From contig WOFQ01000036.1 of the NCBI GenBank assembly GCA_012184525.1, forward strand, positions 1 to 64,000: DNA of 64,000 nucleotides, written 5' to 3'. Of this stretch, positions 54,611 through 64,000 are shown in pieces. Origin of the DNA: Xenoacremonium recifei (Eukaryota; Ascomycota; Sordariomycetes; Hypocreales; Nectriaceae). Within the stretch, counting starts at the first letter, position 1; every line of letters begins with the position of its first letter. The translations under genes and the position numbers were made by a program. A model generated the notes under the pieces. It was not told the origin of the DNA, made no database searches, and was given only the letters and a program-made list of their open reading frames with translations.

Positions 54611-57408
54611 CCCGGCTCGAGCGTTCAATGAAAAGCCTGCAAGACTTTGCGCGCAATCTTGCAAGTACAAAGTTACCGTGGAGCTGGACGATGCAAGAAT
54701 TAAGGCATCTGTTGTTGAGAAGGGTATCCAAAGCATCTAAGGTCCTGGCGATCTTAATGCCAGTGGATGCGCCCAGGATTTCCAGTCCAGCAAACGGCAC
54801 ACCACTTCAACACAGCTGAGGCAGGTATTGTTGAGACCCAGCGAATTTTTGGCGTCGAATTCGTGAGGATGGATGGTACGGTGGCCGCTGTTCGTTCAGG
54901 CCCAGTTAGACTCAAAATTGCGATGTAGCTTTACTTCTCGAGATCCGAATCTCTATATGGGTTCTCATAAGTCAAAAGTTGCGCAATCTGTTCTCCCGGA
55001 TACCATAGACATGCAGCAGCTGGACGAGGTATGTGGCCTCGTGGATACCTTCTCTCCAACGATGGTTTAGATCAACGGTGCATCATTGACCACAAACCCT
55101 CATACACTGAGTCTCTGAGGCTCTACGATAAGTCTTGCCGTCCTCGACGTCAACGGAAACGAGAGTGTGGCCCGGATGCTTGCCATTCGCTCAATGACCT
55201 GCCTCAGAGCAGGGCAAGCGGACGATGCCTTGTGCACAATTCAATAATGCTGACAGATGCAAAAAATGACCCAGAATGAATCTATGAACTACTATTTCCC
55301 TTTTCCTCATGACTTTTTATCCTAAAGCATTAGGTGGGTGATATTTCCTGGTCTCTGGCAACAGACTTTCGCTGCTTCAGGGTAGCCAAACGTACCCATA
55401 CAAAGCGTTGGGAGGACGAGCAAACTCGGTATATCAGAACTTACAAAGCAGAGTCAAAATGCAACCTCGTGTCGCAAATTTTGAAGGTCGAGGGCTAGGT
55501 CGAAAGCTCCAGGGGAGGCTCGGGGGTGTTTGCCAGGGGTCGTGCTGACCATGCAAGCCGGGACGCGTATGGGTGACAACTGAGTCATTCCCAACACTGT
55601 CCTGAATCAACGCTCGGCAATGATTGCTCGAAAGGCAAACGGCACACGAGGCTACACAGTCAGGTTAGGCGTTGGAGACAAACGGCGAAACCATCTTCGT
55701 TTGGTGTCTTATAACGGGACCTTATGAGCAACATGCTGCTCGTCCTGTGATGAGGTTACCCTACGGAACACTTTACGGCTGGACCTTATGATTGTGGCTC
55801 CATTATACCCGGGTCAGTTTCGAATTTTACAGGGCACGACACTGTTGGTCGCATGGATGGGCAGGCTGGTGCTGACCAGGAGCTCGGGTGCTACTCAACC
55901 AGCAGTCAGAGTGCCATTCAATCTCGACTTCCGAGTCATAGGCCTCCAAGGCCGATCCGCGAGCTTCGAGGGGAGCATCGGGCGAAGCTCCTGTCGTGTT
56001 TGTTTCCAGGGTCGTGCTGACCATGCAAGACGGGATGCGGGTTTCAGACAAGGCACTCAGCCGCATTACGCGGAGGGTGAATAGGGGGGCACTATCGGGC
56101 GAGAACTTGGTTCAGACACTTTGGTCGCCGAGACTTGCAGCCGATGAGCCATTCATTTCATCGAAAGGGGGCGATTGTCGGGTAGCTGGTGCGCAGGTGC
56201 CTGTGTGCTATAGTGACACGGACAAGTCAATGTTCGATGGATATCAGCGGGTATTGAGGGGAAGGCCATGTTCTTCCCGAAGATGGTGTCCTGAAGAGAA
56301 GTTTGCTCCGTCCGTTTGGGGTTGATTGCATCGACGGGGGGATCGGGAGACACCTTGTAGTCGCCATGATTCACAACGTGGCCCGCGTGATTGCTGCGAG
56401 ACTGGCCTTCCGATGACAGAGTACGGCACACTTGGTGCAGGAAGCCTATTCTCTCTCGTATTCTTCCCGTTGTCATTTCTGCCCAGCGTCCCGTGGCCGA
56501 CGGAAGGCGTGGCCAATCGTCCTTTGCAGCGGTTCCCAGGGTAGGGCTGGCGGAATGGGCGTTGGAAATCCAGGAGTCGTGGCCCCTGGGCGGGTCGCGC
56601 ATGCGGTGGCGGGGATCTCCCGCTTATCGGGAGGAACTATCAGGCGATCGCTGGCCACTAGGGAGGCCGGGCGGGAACTGTCTTCGGAAGTCGTCGTTGT
56701 GGTCGTTCGTGTAAGTAAGAGAAGAGGTTCGGTTCTGCTGTGGTGACGGAGATTGCCCAGCCCAAAAAGTGATGTGTCGAGAATGGAAGCTGTACGGAAT
56801 ATTGTGCTGCAGGCCCGGATGGAAGGCATCAGCCGGGAGAAAGTCGGCTACCAGCAGGGCAGGGTTGCAGCAAACCGGGTGCCCTGGAGAGTTGCACTTT
56901 CCACTTTCCAGGGCGTGCTCCAGGCACCCAGGCCGCTGTCACTCCCCGGAGCAAACGCTGTAAGGCAAGGCAAGGTAAGCAAGTAAGGTAGGGATTGCTC
57001 TTTCCTTGGCGGCGCTCCTCCTCCGTCATGGCCAAATTGTAATTTCCTGTGTACCACCATCCATCTTCCACCCCCTCCCGAGCTGTCACACCCGCACAAT
57101 GCAAAAGCAAACGCTTCCTCTTCCACAACTCACGCTGGCCGGGGCTTTGCAACAAACCTGATCGCTGGCAGCTTCAGGGCTGCGACCTCGCCTCTAATTC
57201 TCCTACATTAGACCGGCTCTCTCCCGTCCTGTCTTGCTCTGTCTTGCCCACTCTTGAAAAGGTGTTGCTGCTGCCAGACCAGTCAGAGCCGCCCAAGTCG
57301 GAAACTTTCGAGACACTCGAGCCAAGCACTGCCATAACCGTTGCAACCTTCTCTCCCCCTCCTCTTTTCCACAGCCATTGACCGCTTTTCTCAACCACTA
57401 CATTCAGC
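54611..57408. other. gene-poor stretch with diverged repeats
   Basis: No supported gene in about 2.8 kb. Coding-like fragments near 54660-54750 (a frame reading CKYKVTVELDDARIKASVVE) do not join into a gene. A word of about 40 bp is duplicated at 55531-55570 and 56001-56042. From about 57050 the plus strand is pyrimidine-rich and forms the leader of the S1 gene. Confidence 0.45.
55490..56045. repeat. pair of diverged direct repeats
   Basis: Copy 1 (about 55527-55568) and copy 2 (about 56001-56040) share CCAGG(G)GTCGTGCTGACC, ATGCAAG(C/A)CGGGA and CGCG/TGCG in order. The preceding CGAAGCTCC words also match. A weaker pair, GGACCTTATGA, occurs at about 55721 and 55784. The repeats are short and old. 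No element ends are visible. Confidence 0.6.
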
Positions 57409-58329
57409 ATGACGGCCAAGAATTGCTTCAAAACCGCTTCATCCGGCAAGGAGAACGACACCCAGGAGCAGCACCCGGCCACTGCTGGACGCTCTGTCCC
57501 AAACGGAGCTCCGATGAACGCCTCAGTCATCCTCAATTCCACGGAGCAGGATGTGCCTGAGTCCGCCAACGGGAATTTCGAGACTCAAGCACGCAAGCGA
57601 GACCTCAGTCGTGGCCGTAGCCTTGAACGTGGCCCCGAGAGCTCCAAGAGACGACGCCCGAGAAGCCGCTCCCGCGGTCCCGACGTGTACAGACGACGAA
57701 TTGGTGACAATAACGAGGACTACGAGGGAGACGACGACGAGGCCGGAGAGGAGCATAGACAGAAACGACATCGTCGCACCAGCAACCTCAACATCAACAC
57801 TGCCTATATGAGTGACCTGGAACGCATGCCCCCACCGCAGCTCGACGATGTCCCTATCCTGCACAAGATCTACTTCGGCCACATTACGAGCGTTGAATAT
57901 TATGGTGCCTTTGTGGGCCTTCATGGCATCCGACGCGACGTGGAGGGCATTGTCCCTCTCTCCCACCTTGCGGATTTTGAGATCAGAAACCCGTACGAGT
58001 TTATCAAACGTGGACAGTCCGTCAAAGTAAAGGTCCTGGTTGCTGAAGCAGAGAGAGTTGTTCTGTCCATGAAGCTTGTGAACCAGCGTACGGGTATGAA
58101 CCGCAGGCCTCGTTTCAGCCCTCCTTCCAGCCCAATCGAGCTCGACGACAGAAGCCGAAGTAGGAGCCGTGCTCCAAGCCCTGTTGTCTCACAGCCGAGA
58201 CGCCAATCCTTCTCTGAGCAGCCCGGTGCTTTTGGACTCATGCCGTCCCTCATGGCCAGGCCAATCGACCGCAACACAACGGACGCGAATAACGGCGAAA
58301 CAGCAGCCTATGACTTTACCCAAGACTGA
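57409..58329 (+). CDS. S1-domain RNA-binding protein
   Basis: A single exon of 306 aa. The N-terminal 145 residues are disordered with RS/RD-rich basic clusters (KRDLSRGRSLERG, KRRRPRSRSRGP) and an acidic patch. A single S1 OB-fold domain spans about 150-225: LHKIYFGHITSVEYYGAFVG, VEGIVPLSHLAD and SVKVKVLVAEAERVVLSMKL. The C-terminus is again SR-rich (RSRSRAPSP). The combination resembles the S1 region of the splicing helicase Prp22/DHX8 and the nucleolar protein ZCCHC17/pNO40, but no helicase or zinc knuckle is present. It is probably a nuclear RNA-binding factor in splicing or ribosome biogenesis, inferred from composition. Its ATG (57409) follows a pyrimidine-rich leader with CATTCAGC context. 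Confidence 0.88.
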   Translation: MTAKNCFKTASSGKENDTQEQHPATAGRSVPNGAPMNASVILNSTEQDVPESANGNFETQARKRDLSRGRSLERGPESSKRRRPRSRSRGPDVYRRRIGDNNEDYEGDDDEAGEEHRQKRHRRTSNLNINTAYMSDLERMPPPQLDDVPILHKIYFGHITSVEYYGAFVGLHGIRRDVEGIVPLSHLADFEIRNPYEFIKRGQSVKVKVLVAEAERVVLSMKLVNQRTGMNRRPRFSPPSSPIELDDRSRSRSRAPSPVVSQPRRQSFSEQPGAFGLMPSLMARPIDRNTTDANNGETAAYDFTQD

Positions 58330-59281
58330 AGGGATCTCCGCATGAGGAGTTTATGAGGCGCCATGGCGATGTTTTGCTGCGTGATCAATCGATCAATGGG
58401 ATCAAAAGGACTTTTGCTGGGAATTTCTTCTTTGGAGACATGCTTTGGTAAACATTCGTTTGGAGTATATTTATCTTTTTTGCTTTGGCACCTTGGAATG
58501 ACACTCACGACTTCATGAGTGAAGCTGATGCGGGCTCATCACCACGGCTTCAGCTCCCAGACCGATGCAACCTTGGAGGAGTTTTGATGCTTTTTTTTGG
58601 GCTTGAGGTACTTGGGCTACCTGCTAGTTAATTGACTTGGCTTCTTGGATGCTCCACGCCCTCCCTGATCTTCCTGTTTATCCTCCTTCAACGCTACAAC
58701 AGTTACGGTTAAGATCTAGTCTCCATCGCCCTTGGAATCCGGGGTAAAGCGGTGGATACGATCCATCATCCCCATCATCCTTCGCAACAAAATGCCGCGA
58801 TTGCTCACGGTTGCGGGGCGTCGAGTGGCATCTATTCTGGAGCTTGTTTAGCTGCCGAGGCGATCGGACGATCCAATGCCGACTACGAACGGGCTCAGCC
58901 CTACACTAGAGACGGAGGTGAAGAGTCATCAGCCATTACTGCTACCTGGCTACGAAGGTACGTGGTGTACCTGAGGCGCGGCCTATCAAATCACGAAAAT
59001 AAAACGCCCGCGTCCATCCCGCCGTGCCCATACTCATGTAAGCCAATTTTTACATGACCTATACCGGACTAAGACCTTTAATGCCACTTGCAAATAAGGG
59101 ACAGCGACAGCGAAGCTGGATTACGCTCGGGAACGCTGACGACGTCGCTCGATTCTCCCGGGGCGGCGAGCGGGTATTCCCATCGTGGACCGTCTGAAGT
59201 ATTGATCTAATGGTACGTTCGATCGAAGCTCCATGCGACACGGGCGAGCTATTGTATGGCGATATACGCCAGGCTGCCCAT
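58330..59281. other. spacer between convergent genes
   Basis: This is the 3' flank of the S1 gene (+) and of the RING gene (-). It holds a T run near 58590. No gene is seen. Confidence 0.5.
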
Positions 59282-61006
59282 CTAGCAGCAGCCGCCGCGG
59301 TCTTGCGCACTCGAGTTCTTCGTTCTGTTGGAACGCGTCATCTTTATGAGGCTCGTGTCTTGGGGTTCTTGGGTCTTACCTTTCTCTTCGTCAGTCCGAG
59401 GACGGATGTTCTCCTCGTTCTCGTCCTCACCGTCGTCAGAGAGGATTTCTTCATCGCTGTCCTCGTCCTCGTCCTCGCCTTCGTCCGCAGTGGCATCGTC
59501 TTCGCTGTCATAGTCCTCGTCGACGTCGTAGTCGGCGATGAGGATGACTTGCTCATCCTCATCCACGCTGGTATACTCGTCGCTTTCAGAGAGCCGCGGC
59601 GACGACGACGACGGACCAGTCTCGGTGGCAAGAGGTTCTTGTTCTTCGGCAGATGTGTGATACAGGAACTGCTCGGTCTCACCTAGATACACTTCGCTCT
59701 CGTCCCATTCCTCCAGTGTGTCATAGGGACTCTTCAGCCACGCCAGGATCTCAGCAATGAAAATCTCAGCGTATGTATCCCCTAGAAACTCAGCGATGAG
59801 CTCGAAGAAGGGACTCTTTGAGTCCTCGATCTCAACCCAGTTGAGGAGGCACATGATGAGCTCCATGAAGAAATGGGCCGACTTGCTGACGTCGTCGGGC
59901 GCTTTGCCCTGCACTTTGAGGAGGCGGAAGACAGTGATCTCACGACGAAGAAAGGTTTTCGTCCGTTCAAGGAGCTGTGCGTCGTCACGGAGAAGTCTTA
60001 TGGTGACAGCCGGGTATCTTGTAGGGGGATCCTCCGAGCCGTTGTAGCCTTGGTAGCGCCAGCGCTCTTCGAGATAGATCCGACGTCGCCGGTCAATAAT
60101 GCGTTCATCGTACTTGACCTGCTGACCCTCGCCAAACGGGTTGGGTCTGTTGCTTACGAGCAGAAAGAAGTCTGGATCTGAGATGAGACCCTGAGTACCT
60201 GATTCTGGCCCGGGCTCGAAATCAACATCATCGTTGACAGGCTCCTCATCTCTCTCATCCAAGTTGTCTTCCTCGACCGCGTCTGGGACTTCGAGATCGG
60301 CTGCGTCCTCATCGGATACGTAATGGAAGAAGTCTTCAGGGAGCGGCGAAGGCAAGTCGGCCTCGTCGGCTTCCTCGGCCTCAAACTCGAAGTCTCGGGG
60401 GTTGAATTCCACCTCGGGATCGGGTTCAGGAGGTGCTGGCTCATAGTGGTCTTCCATGAATGTGACATCCCCGCCTGTGCCATCCTCGTCCGCATATGTA
60501 CGAATTGCGTATATGGATGCTCGGCACAGAGGGCAATGAGGGTTGTGTTTGGTCCACTGCAAGAGGCAGGGGGCGTCGAAGCAAGTGTGATTACAGGGCA
60601 AAGCTTGGCATCTCTGAGATATATGCATGAGACATATGAGACATTGATTGTCTTCTGGATCGAAGTGCGGTAGAGGGAGAATGTCGATGTGAGGACGAGG
60701 CGCCGGTAGAGGGGAACGTTGCCTGGGCGGCGGATTTCTGGCTAGTTCATCCTGGAAAGCCACCGAGAAGAGCTGGAAAACGCGGGCACGGTGCTCGACG
60801 TCACCGTCGACATCGTCGAGCATTCTGTTGACAATGTCCCGTTGAGCATCCGTAAGTGGCCGGGCAGACCGCGGAGAGCTGCCATTCCCGAGAGATTCCT
60901 CAGGAGGAAGAGTAGGAAACACAGGCGAGCGCGTATTCTCCGTCATGGAATCTTGGGAAGGCTCCTCAGACAGTTGAAAAGACACCGGGAAGCGAACATT
61001 GGCCAT
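59282..61006 (-). CDS. RING-finger protein, TOPORS-like E3 ligase candidate
   Basis: A single exon of 574 aa from the ATG at 61006. The frame is open for 88 further codons to an ATG at 61270, but that extension is Leu/Ser/Cys-rich and unlike the rest, so the inner start (MANVRFPVSF) is preferred. The RING spans C122-C161: NQCLICLMHISQRCQALPC, then NHTCFDAPCLLQW and CPLCR. An Asp (D144) stands where many RINGs have Cys, a variant seen in this fungal group. A helical region at about 300-400 (RRRRIYLEERWRYQGYNG, RREITVFRLLKVQG, IAEILAWLKSPYDTLEEWD) matches fungal TOPORS-like proteins. Long acidic stretches (DEDEDSDEEIL and similar) fill the tail. It is likely a nuclear ubiquitin or SUMO ligase; the substrate is unknown. 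Confidence 0.85.
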   Translation of the reverse strand: MANVRFPVSFQLSEEPSQDSMTENTRSPVFPTLPPEESLGNGSSPRSARPLTDAQRDIVNRMLDDVDGDVEHRARVFQLFSVAFQDELARNPPPRQRSPLPAPRPHIDILPLPHFDPEDNQCLICLMHISQRCQALPCNHTCFDAPCLLQWTKHNPHCPLCRASIYAIRTYADEDGTGGDVTFMEDHYEPAPPEPDPEVEFNPRDFEFEAEEADEADLPSPLPEDFFHYVSDEDAADLEVPDAVEEDNLDERDEEPVNDDVDFEPGPESGTQGLISDPDFFLLVSNRPNPFGEGQQVKYDERIIDRRRRIYLEERWRYQGYNGSEDPPTRYPAVTIRLLRDDAQLLERTKTFLRREITVFRLLKVQGKAPDDVSKSAHFFMELIMCLLNWVEIEDSKSPFFELIAEFLGDTYAEIFIAEILAWLKSPYDTLEEWDESEVYLGETEQFLYHTSAEEQEPLATETGPSSSSPRLSESDEYTSVDEDEQVILIADYDVDEDYDSEDDATADEGEDEDEDSDEEILSDDGEDENEENIRPRTDEEKGKTQEPQDTSLIKMTRSNRTKNSSAQDRGGCC

Positions 61007-63766
61007 GTTGATTTCGTTGAGAGACAGTAAGACAAGGCTGAGCAGAAGAAGCAAGATGGACTCAATGACGGCGACGAAGAGCGGAACAATGCTGGAGCAG
61101 AGACAAAATGGAAGACAAGGCTTTTCGATCGAGATGATGGACAGAACAGAGCTGAAGCAGGAAGAGGAGCAGAATCCGGGGTTTCCAATTGGAAGTGAAG
61201 AAGTGAGGCGAACCGGTGAAGCGGGGAAGAAGGATGCCTTCAAAGTATGGAAGGCCTCAAAACTCGACATCCGCAGTTACGGCAAGAAGTGGTGAGGAGA
61301 GGAAACAACGTTGTTCCGGTGCATTAGTTTGACGCCATTTCGCGCTGCAAGCTCTTTCACTAATCAATCCCTTGCTGGTCTCGTCAGAGATTGTCCATTG
61401 GCAAGCCCAATGCAGCCATTCGGGGCGGGATGAGCTGGCAGCCCCGAGTTGAGCCAACAGGAGTCATCGCGGGCTGAGGTCCAGGCCAGCCCACGATGGC
61501 ATCTCACCCTCCGCACCCTGACACTCGGCGCAGTAGCGTCCTCCAGCAACTCGGCAAGCTTGTTTCTGACTACTCTTCTCTTTTTCAGCTCCTTCACCGG
61601 TCTTTCACTAGCTCCTCCGGGCTGGTCTTGTTGTCTCAGCATCCTACGGCTCTAGGCCATTCACATCGCGGTGACCCCTCTTGCGGGCTGGAGCCTACCA
61701 ATCCAGACCCCTGCTCGACGGGATAGCGAAGTTGGGTGGCTTCAACTGGAACAATAGTGCGTTGTTTGCTTTTGATGCCATGCCCGGGGCGCGGACGAGA
61801 CCCCGACGATCGGCCAGTGGCCCAGCGAGGCGGGAAGACAAGAGGATCGCCGTCACGCATTAGCTCTTACGCTTGAGAGATATCTTGCTGAGAAGGCACA
61901 TTTCTAGCCTCTTGGATGTCTTTCTGCAGCACAGCTCTCCACAACACCATTTCGGTGACCCAATGATAGCCCATAACAGGGGGCAAAGACGGCACGTTTT
62001 GTAATTCTGTTTCCCGTGGATGTGGACGTGGGGTTCACAGCCTGTGGCTGGATATCAGAGTGCATCGTTCGTTTCTCAGAGCTAACGCGACTAGACCTCG
62101 GATAGAGAAGAAGCCGGCGGTGAAATGAGGCCTGCCACAACGTGCCGTCTCGTTTGCCTGGCGGAGAGAAGAGAAAACTTGCATTAGCGTCTGGGTTAGG
62201 GCAGCAAGAGCAGTGTTGCTGACGGAGACGGTGGTGCATAATGTATTATTGTCAATAAAAGAGAGGGGTAGGATGGAGAGGGAGGGCCCGGCAAGTGTCT
62301 GGCGGCAACACCATACCCTTGGAGCCCAGCCAGCTCCGAAGCCAGCCCACGCCAGAAGCGGTTACGGGACGGCCCATCGAGATGAGAGGGAGAGGAGGAT
62401 TCTGTCTGGGGCATCTCTAAGGACAGGAATGTCAATCTGGGACGTCTGCCGGACTCCAGCTCCAAGTCCGGGGCTCACTGTCGATACTTGGCCGCGCGCG
62501 TATTCACCCACAGACCCGGAAGAGACCAGTTCCCCCGTGCTATCGAGATCCACGAGAGCCGCTGTCAATCACTGGGTCAGGGCCAGGAACCACTTCTGAC
62601 ATGTGAGCCGTGTATAAACAGACTTCGCGTGTTGTTCAGGTGCAAGGCTGAACGGCGTTGGAACCAAGCTGTGAAAAATTTTGAGAGTACGGTGAGCTCC
62701 ACGTCATAGGCTTGAATTCTGTGTTTTCTGTTCTCTCTCTCTCGTCCTATTTGACAGTGGCCGATCTGCGCTTTGTGGCGTTTGCTATGATGGCCGGTCG
62801 AGCAGCGAAATCACAAAAGCAAGTCGCGCACGCAACCATGCAGGCGGCCGGGGCGAGACCTGGCAGAGCCTTTCTGGGACAGCGAAGCCAATGCATGACT
62901 GGTGTCGTTCAAGCGTCTAGCGGCGAGGTGATTCGCCTGCGTGGATTCATAGACCCTCTCACGCCCGGAACTGTGCCAGCCAATCTCGCGCCAAACTTGT
63001 TTCGTATTGCCAATCTGATTGTGCAGGAACGACATCAGAGGCGTTCTGGCGGGCGCGAGAGGGAAGTAGCGGTGTCTGGGGTGCGGTGAGGTTCCAGAGT
63101 CTTCCATCTTTGGTCTGTTTAAGTGCGGTTGAGTTGGGGCAGACCATTCAGCCGGCTGCACACTCCCGATGTCACATAGATCGGTACCGATGATGGAACT
63201 CCAACAGATCTCAGTCGACAGCTCACAATCGCGAGAAGCCTGCCAAGATGTCACAATCCAACCTCTGGACCGGCAACCCGGGCTCCATCAACCTCTCTCC
63301 CCTTCCTTGCCACCAACCCCCTCTTTGCCAGCCTCACATTCAGTCATGCGACCCAACAACATGCAGCGGCAAACTGCACGCTCGTTTCCCCATCAAGCTG
63401 ATTGCACTCCGTGGGGCCGGTAGTTAGCCAATCCCTGGGAGATCCTCCGCATGCTTGTCTGGCGCTCAGTTGTGGAGAGTCTGGTCCCGTCCAGCCGCAC
63501 TTCTAGGCAGGGATGCTTGCTTATACGACCGGCGAACTCGTTGCGCTGAATGAGGAGGATCAGCGCGACAGGGAGGTTCAGCGCAATGGGCTTGTCGCTG
63601 GGTAGCTGCTTTGCTTTGTTTGACATGTGGCTGCGTCCCCTTTGTCTCTCCTCTCTGTCAAATAGCAAACCAAACCGGGCAAACGTTGCTGAACACACAC
63701 TCTTTCTATCTTTCTCCCTCTATTTCTCGCAAGAGTCACAAACCAAACGCATCGAGATCAAACAAG
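61007..63766. other. intergenic region, no supported gene
   Basis: About 2.8 kb between divergent genes. The first 264 bases are the upstream in-frame extension of the RING gene, probably 5' leader. The rest has short frames without motifs on both strands. From about 63640 the plus strand is pyrimidine-rich, then A-rich (AACAAGATGA), the leader of the last gene. Confidence 0.5.
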
Positions 63767-64000
63767 ATGAATCCTCAGTTCAACATCTTAGATGCCACGC
63801 CCCGAACCTTCACTGCTTCAAAGCGTAAGGATGGCGTCCCAGCTCTTCTCCTCCGAGACCCCATTGCTCGCCATCAGCGTCGCCAGGAACTCCGCAAGCA
63901 AAATCGTCTACAACAAATCCATCAGAACCAACCTCCAACATACTCTGTTATCCTGGGAACATCGCTTCCCGGGTTCAGCAACTGGATCGGCGACATGAAC
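63767..64000 (+). CDS. 5' part of an unidentified gene, cut by window end
   Basis: From the ATG at 63767 (AACAAGATGAATCC) the frame stays open for 78 codons to the last base. It begins MNPQFNILDATPRTFTASKR, continues with a basic stretch rich in Arg, Gln and Lys (ARHQRRQELRKQNRLQQ), and reaches YSVILGTSLPGFSNWIGDM. The good start context, the CT-rich then A-rich leader and the balanced composition support a real gene. The family is not recognised, and the missing 3' part lies outside the window. Confidence 0.6.
   Translation, partial: MNPQFNILDATPRTFTASKRKDGVPALLLRDPIARHQRRQELRKQNRLQQIHQNQPPTYSVILGTSLPGFSNWIGDMN

Noticed and set aside
61007..61270. N-terminal 88-residue extension of the RING protein as a membrane anchor
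   Set aside because: The Leu/Ser/Cys-rich stretch looks like translated leader; the inner ATG gives a protein that fits the family better. Not fully excluded.
1..64000. tRNA, rRNA, CRISPR arrays and biosynthetic gene clusters
   Set aside because: No B-box/cloverleaf candidates, rRNA signatures, regularly spaced repeats, polyketide/peptide synthases or terpene cyclases could be recognised by eye; a covariance-model search would be needed to exclude tRNAs.

Overview
The window reads as nuclear DNA of a filamentous ascomycete (Pezizomycotina). The evidence is short introns (mostly 44-74 nt) with GT..AG ends and CTGAC/CTAAC-type branch points, fungal orthologue sets (Ubp6, Sfh5, ASH1-type SET protein, Shy1/SURF1, Rac), long gene-poor spacers, and degenerate retroelement-like pieces. 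No bacterial features, rRNA, tRNA or CRISPR were found. The order or species cannot be fixed from the sequence.

Layout. 1-121 is a poly-G tract, probably an assembly edge artefact, and 122-6885 has no gene I can support. 6886-18968 is a gene cluster: SHB17-like phosphatase (-), a small membrane/coiled-coil protein (+), Ubp6 deubiquitinase (-), a protein-kinase-like gene next to an AT-rich block (+), Arp2/3 subunit 4 (+), and an RRM-type gene carrying an in-frame TAG (+). 18969-30339 holds Sfh5 (+), an ASH1-like H3K36 methyltransferase (+) and a tiny zinc-binding protein (-), separated by long spacers. 30340-37174 is a repeat-rich island: an 80-bp tandem duplication, two diverged copies of a roughly 0.4-kb segment around a gag-like zinc-knuckle fragment, and a small spliced CxxC-type candidate gene. 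37175-44014 returns to conserved genes: Rac GTPase (-), CENP-T (+) and SURF1/Shy1 (-), the last two convergent and only 32 bp apart. 45644-47962 is a large fungal-specific gene of unknown function (-). 51019-54610 holds an APH-type kinase-fold gene (+), a Dabb-domain gene (-) and a degenerate kinase-like gene (+). 57409-61006 holds an S1-domain RNA-binding protein (+) and a RING-finger protein (-). A partial gene runs off the right edge.

The conserved genes serve ordinary cell biology: proteasome-linked deubiquitination, actin nucleation, Rac polarity signalling, the kinetochore, cytochrome oxidase assembly, chromatin methylation and lipid/haem binding. They do not form an operon-like pathway. 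The accessory material (three kinase-fold genes, the gag-like island, the fungal-specific gene) lies between them. Exon boundaries were built by hand from splice signals plus reading-frame and family agreement, and total lengths agree with codon phase in every spliced model.
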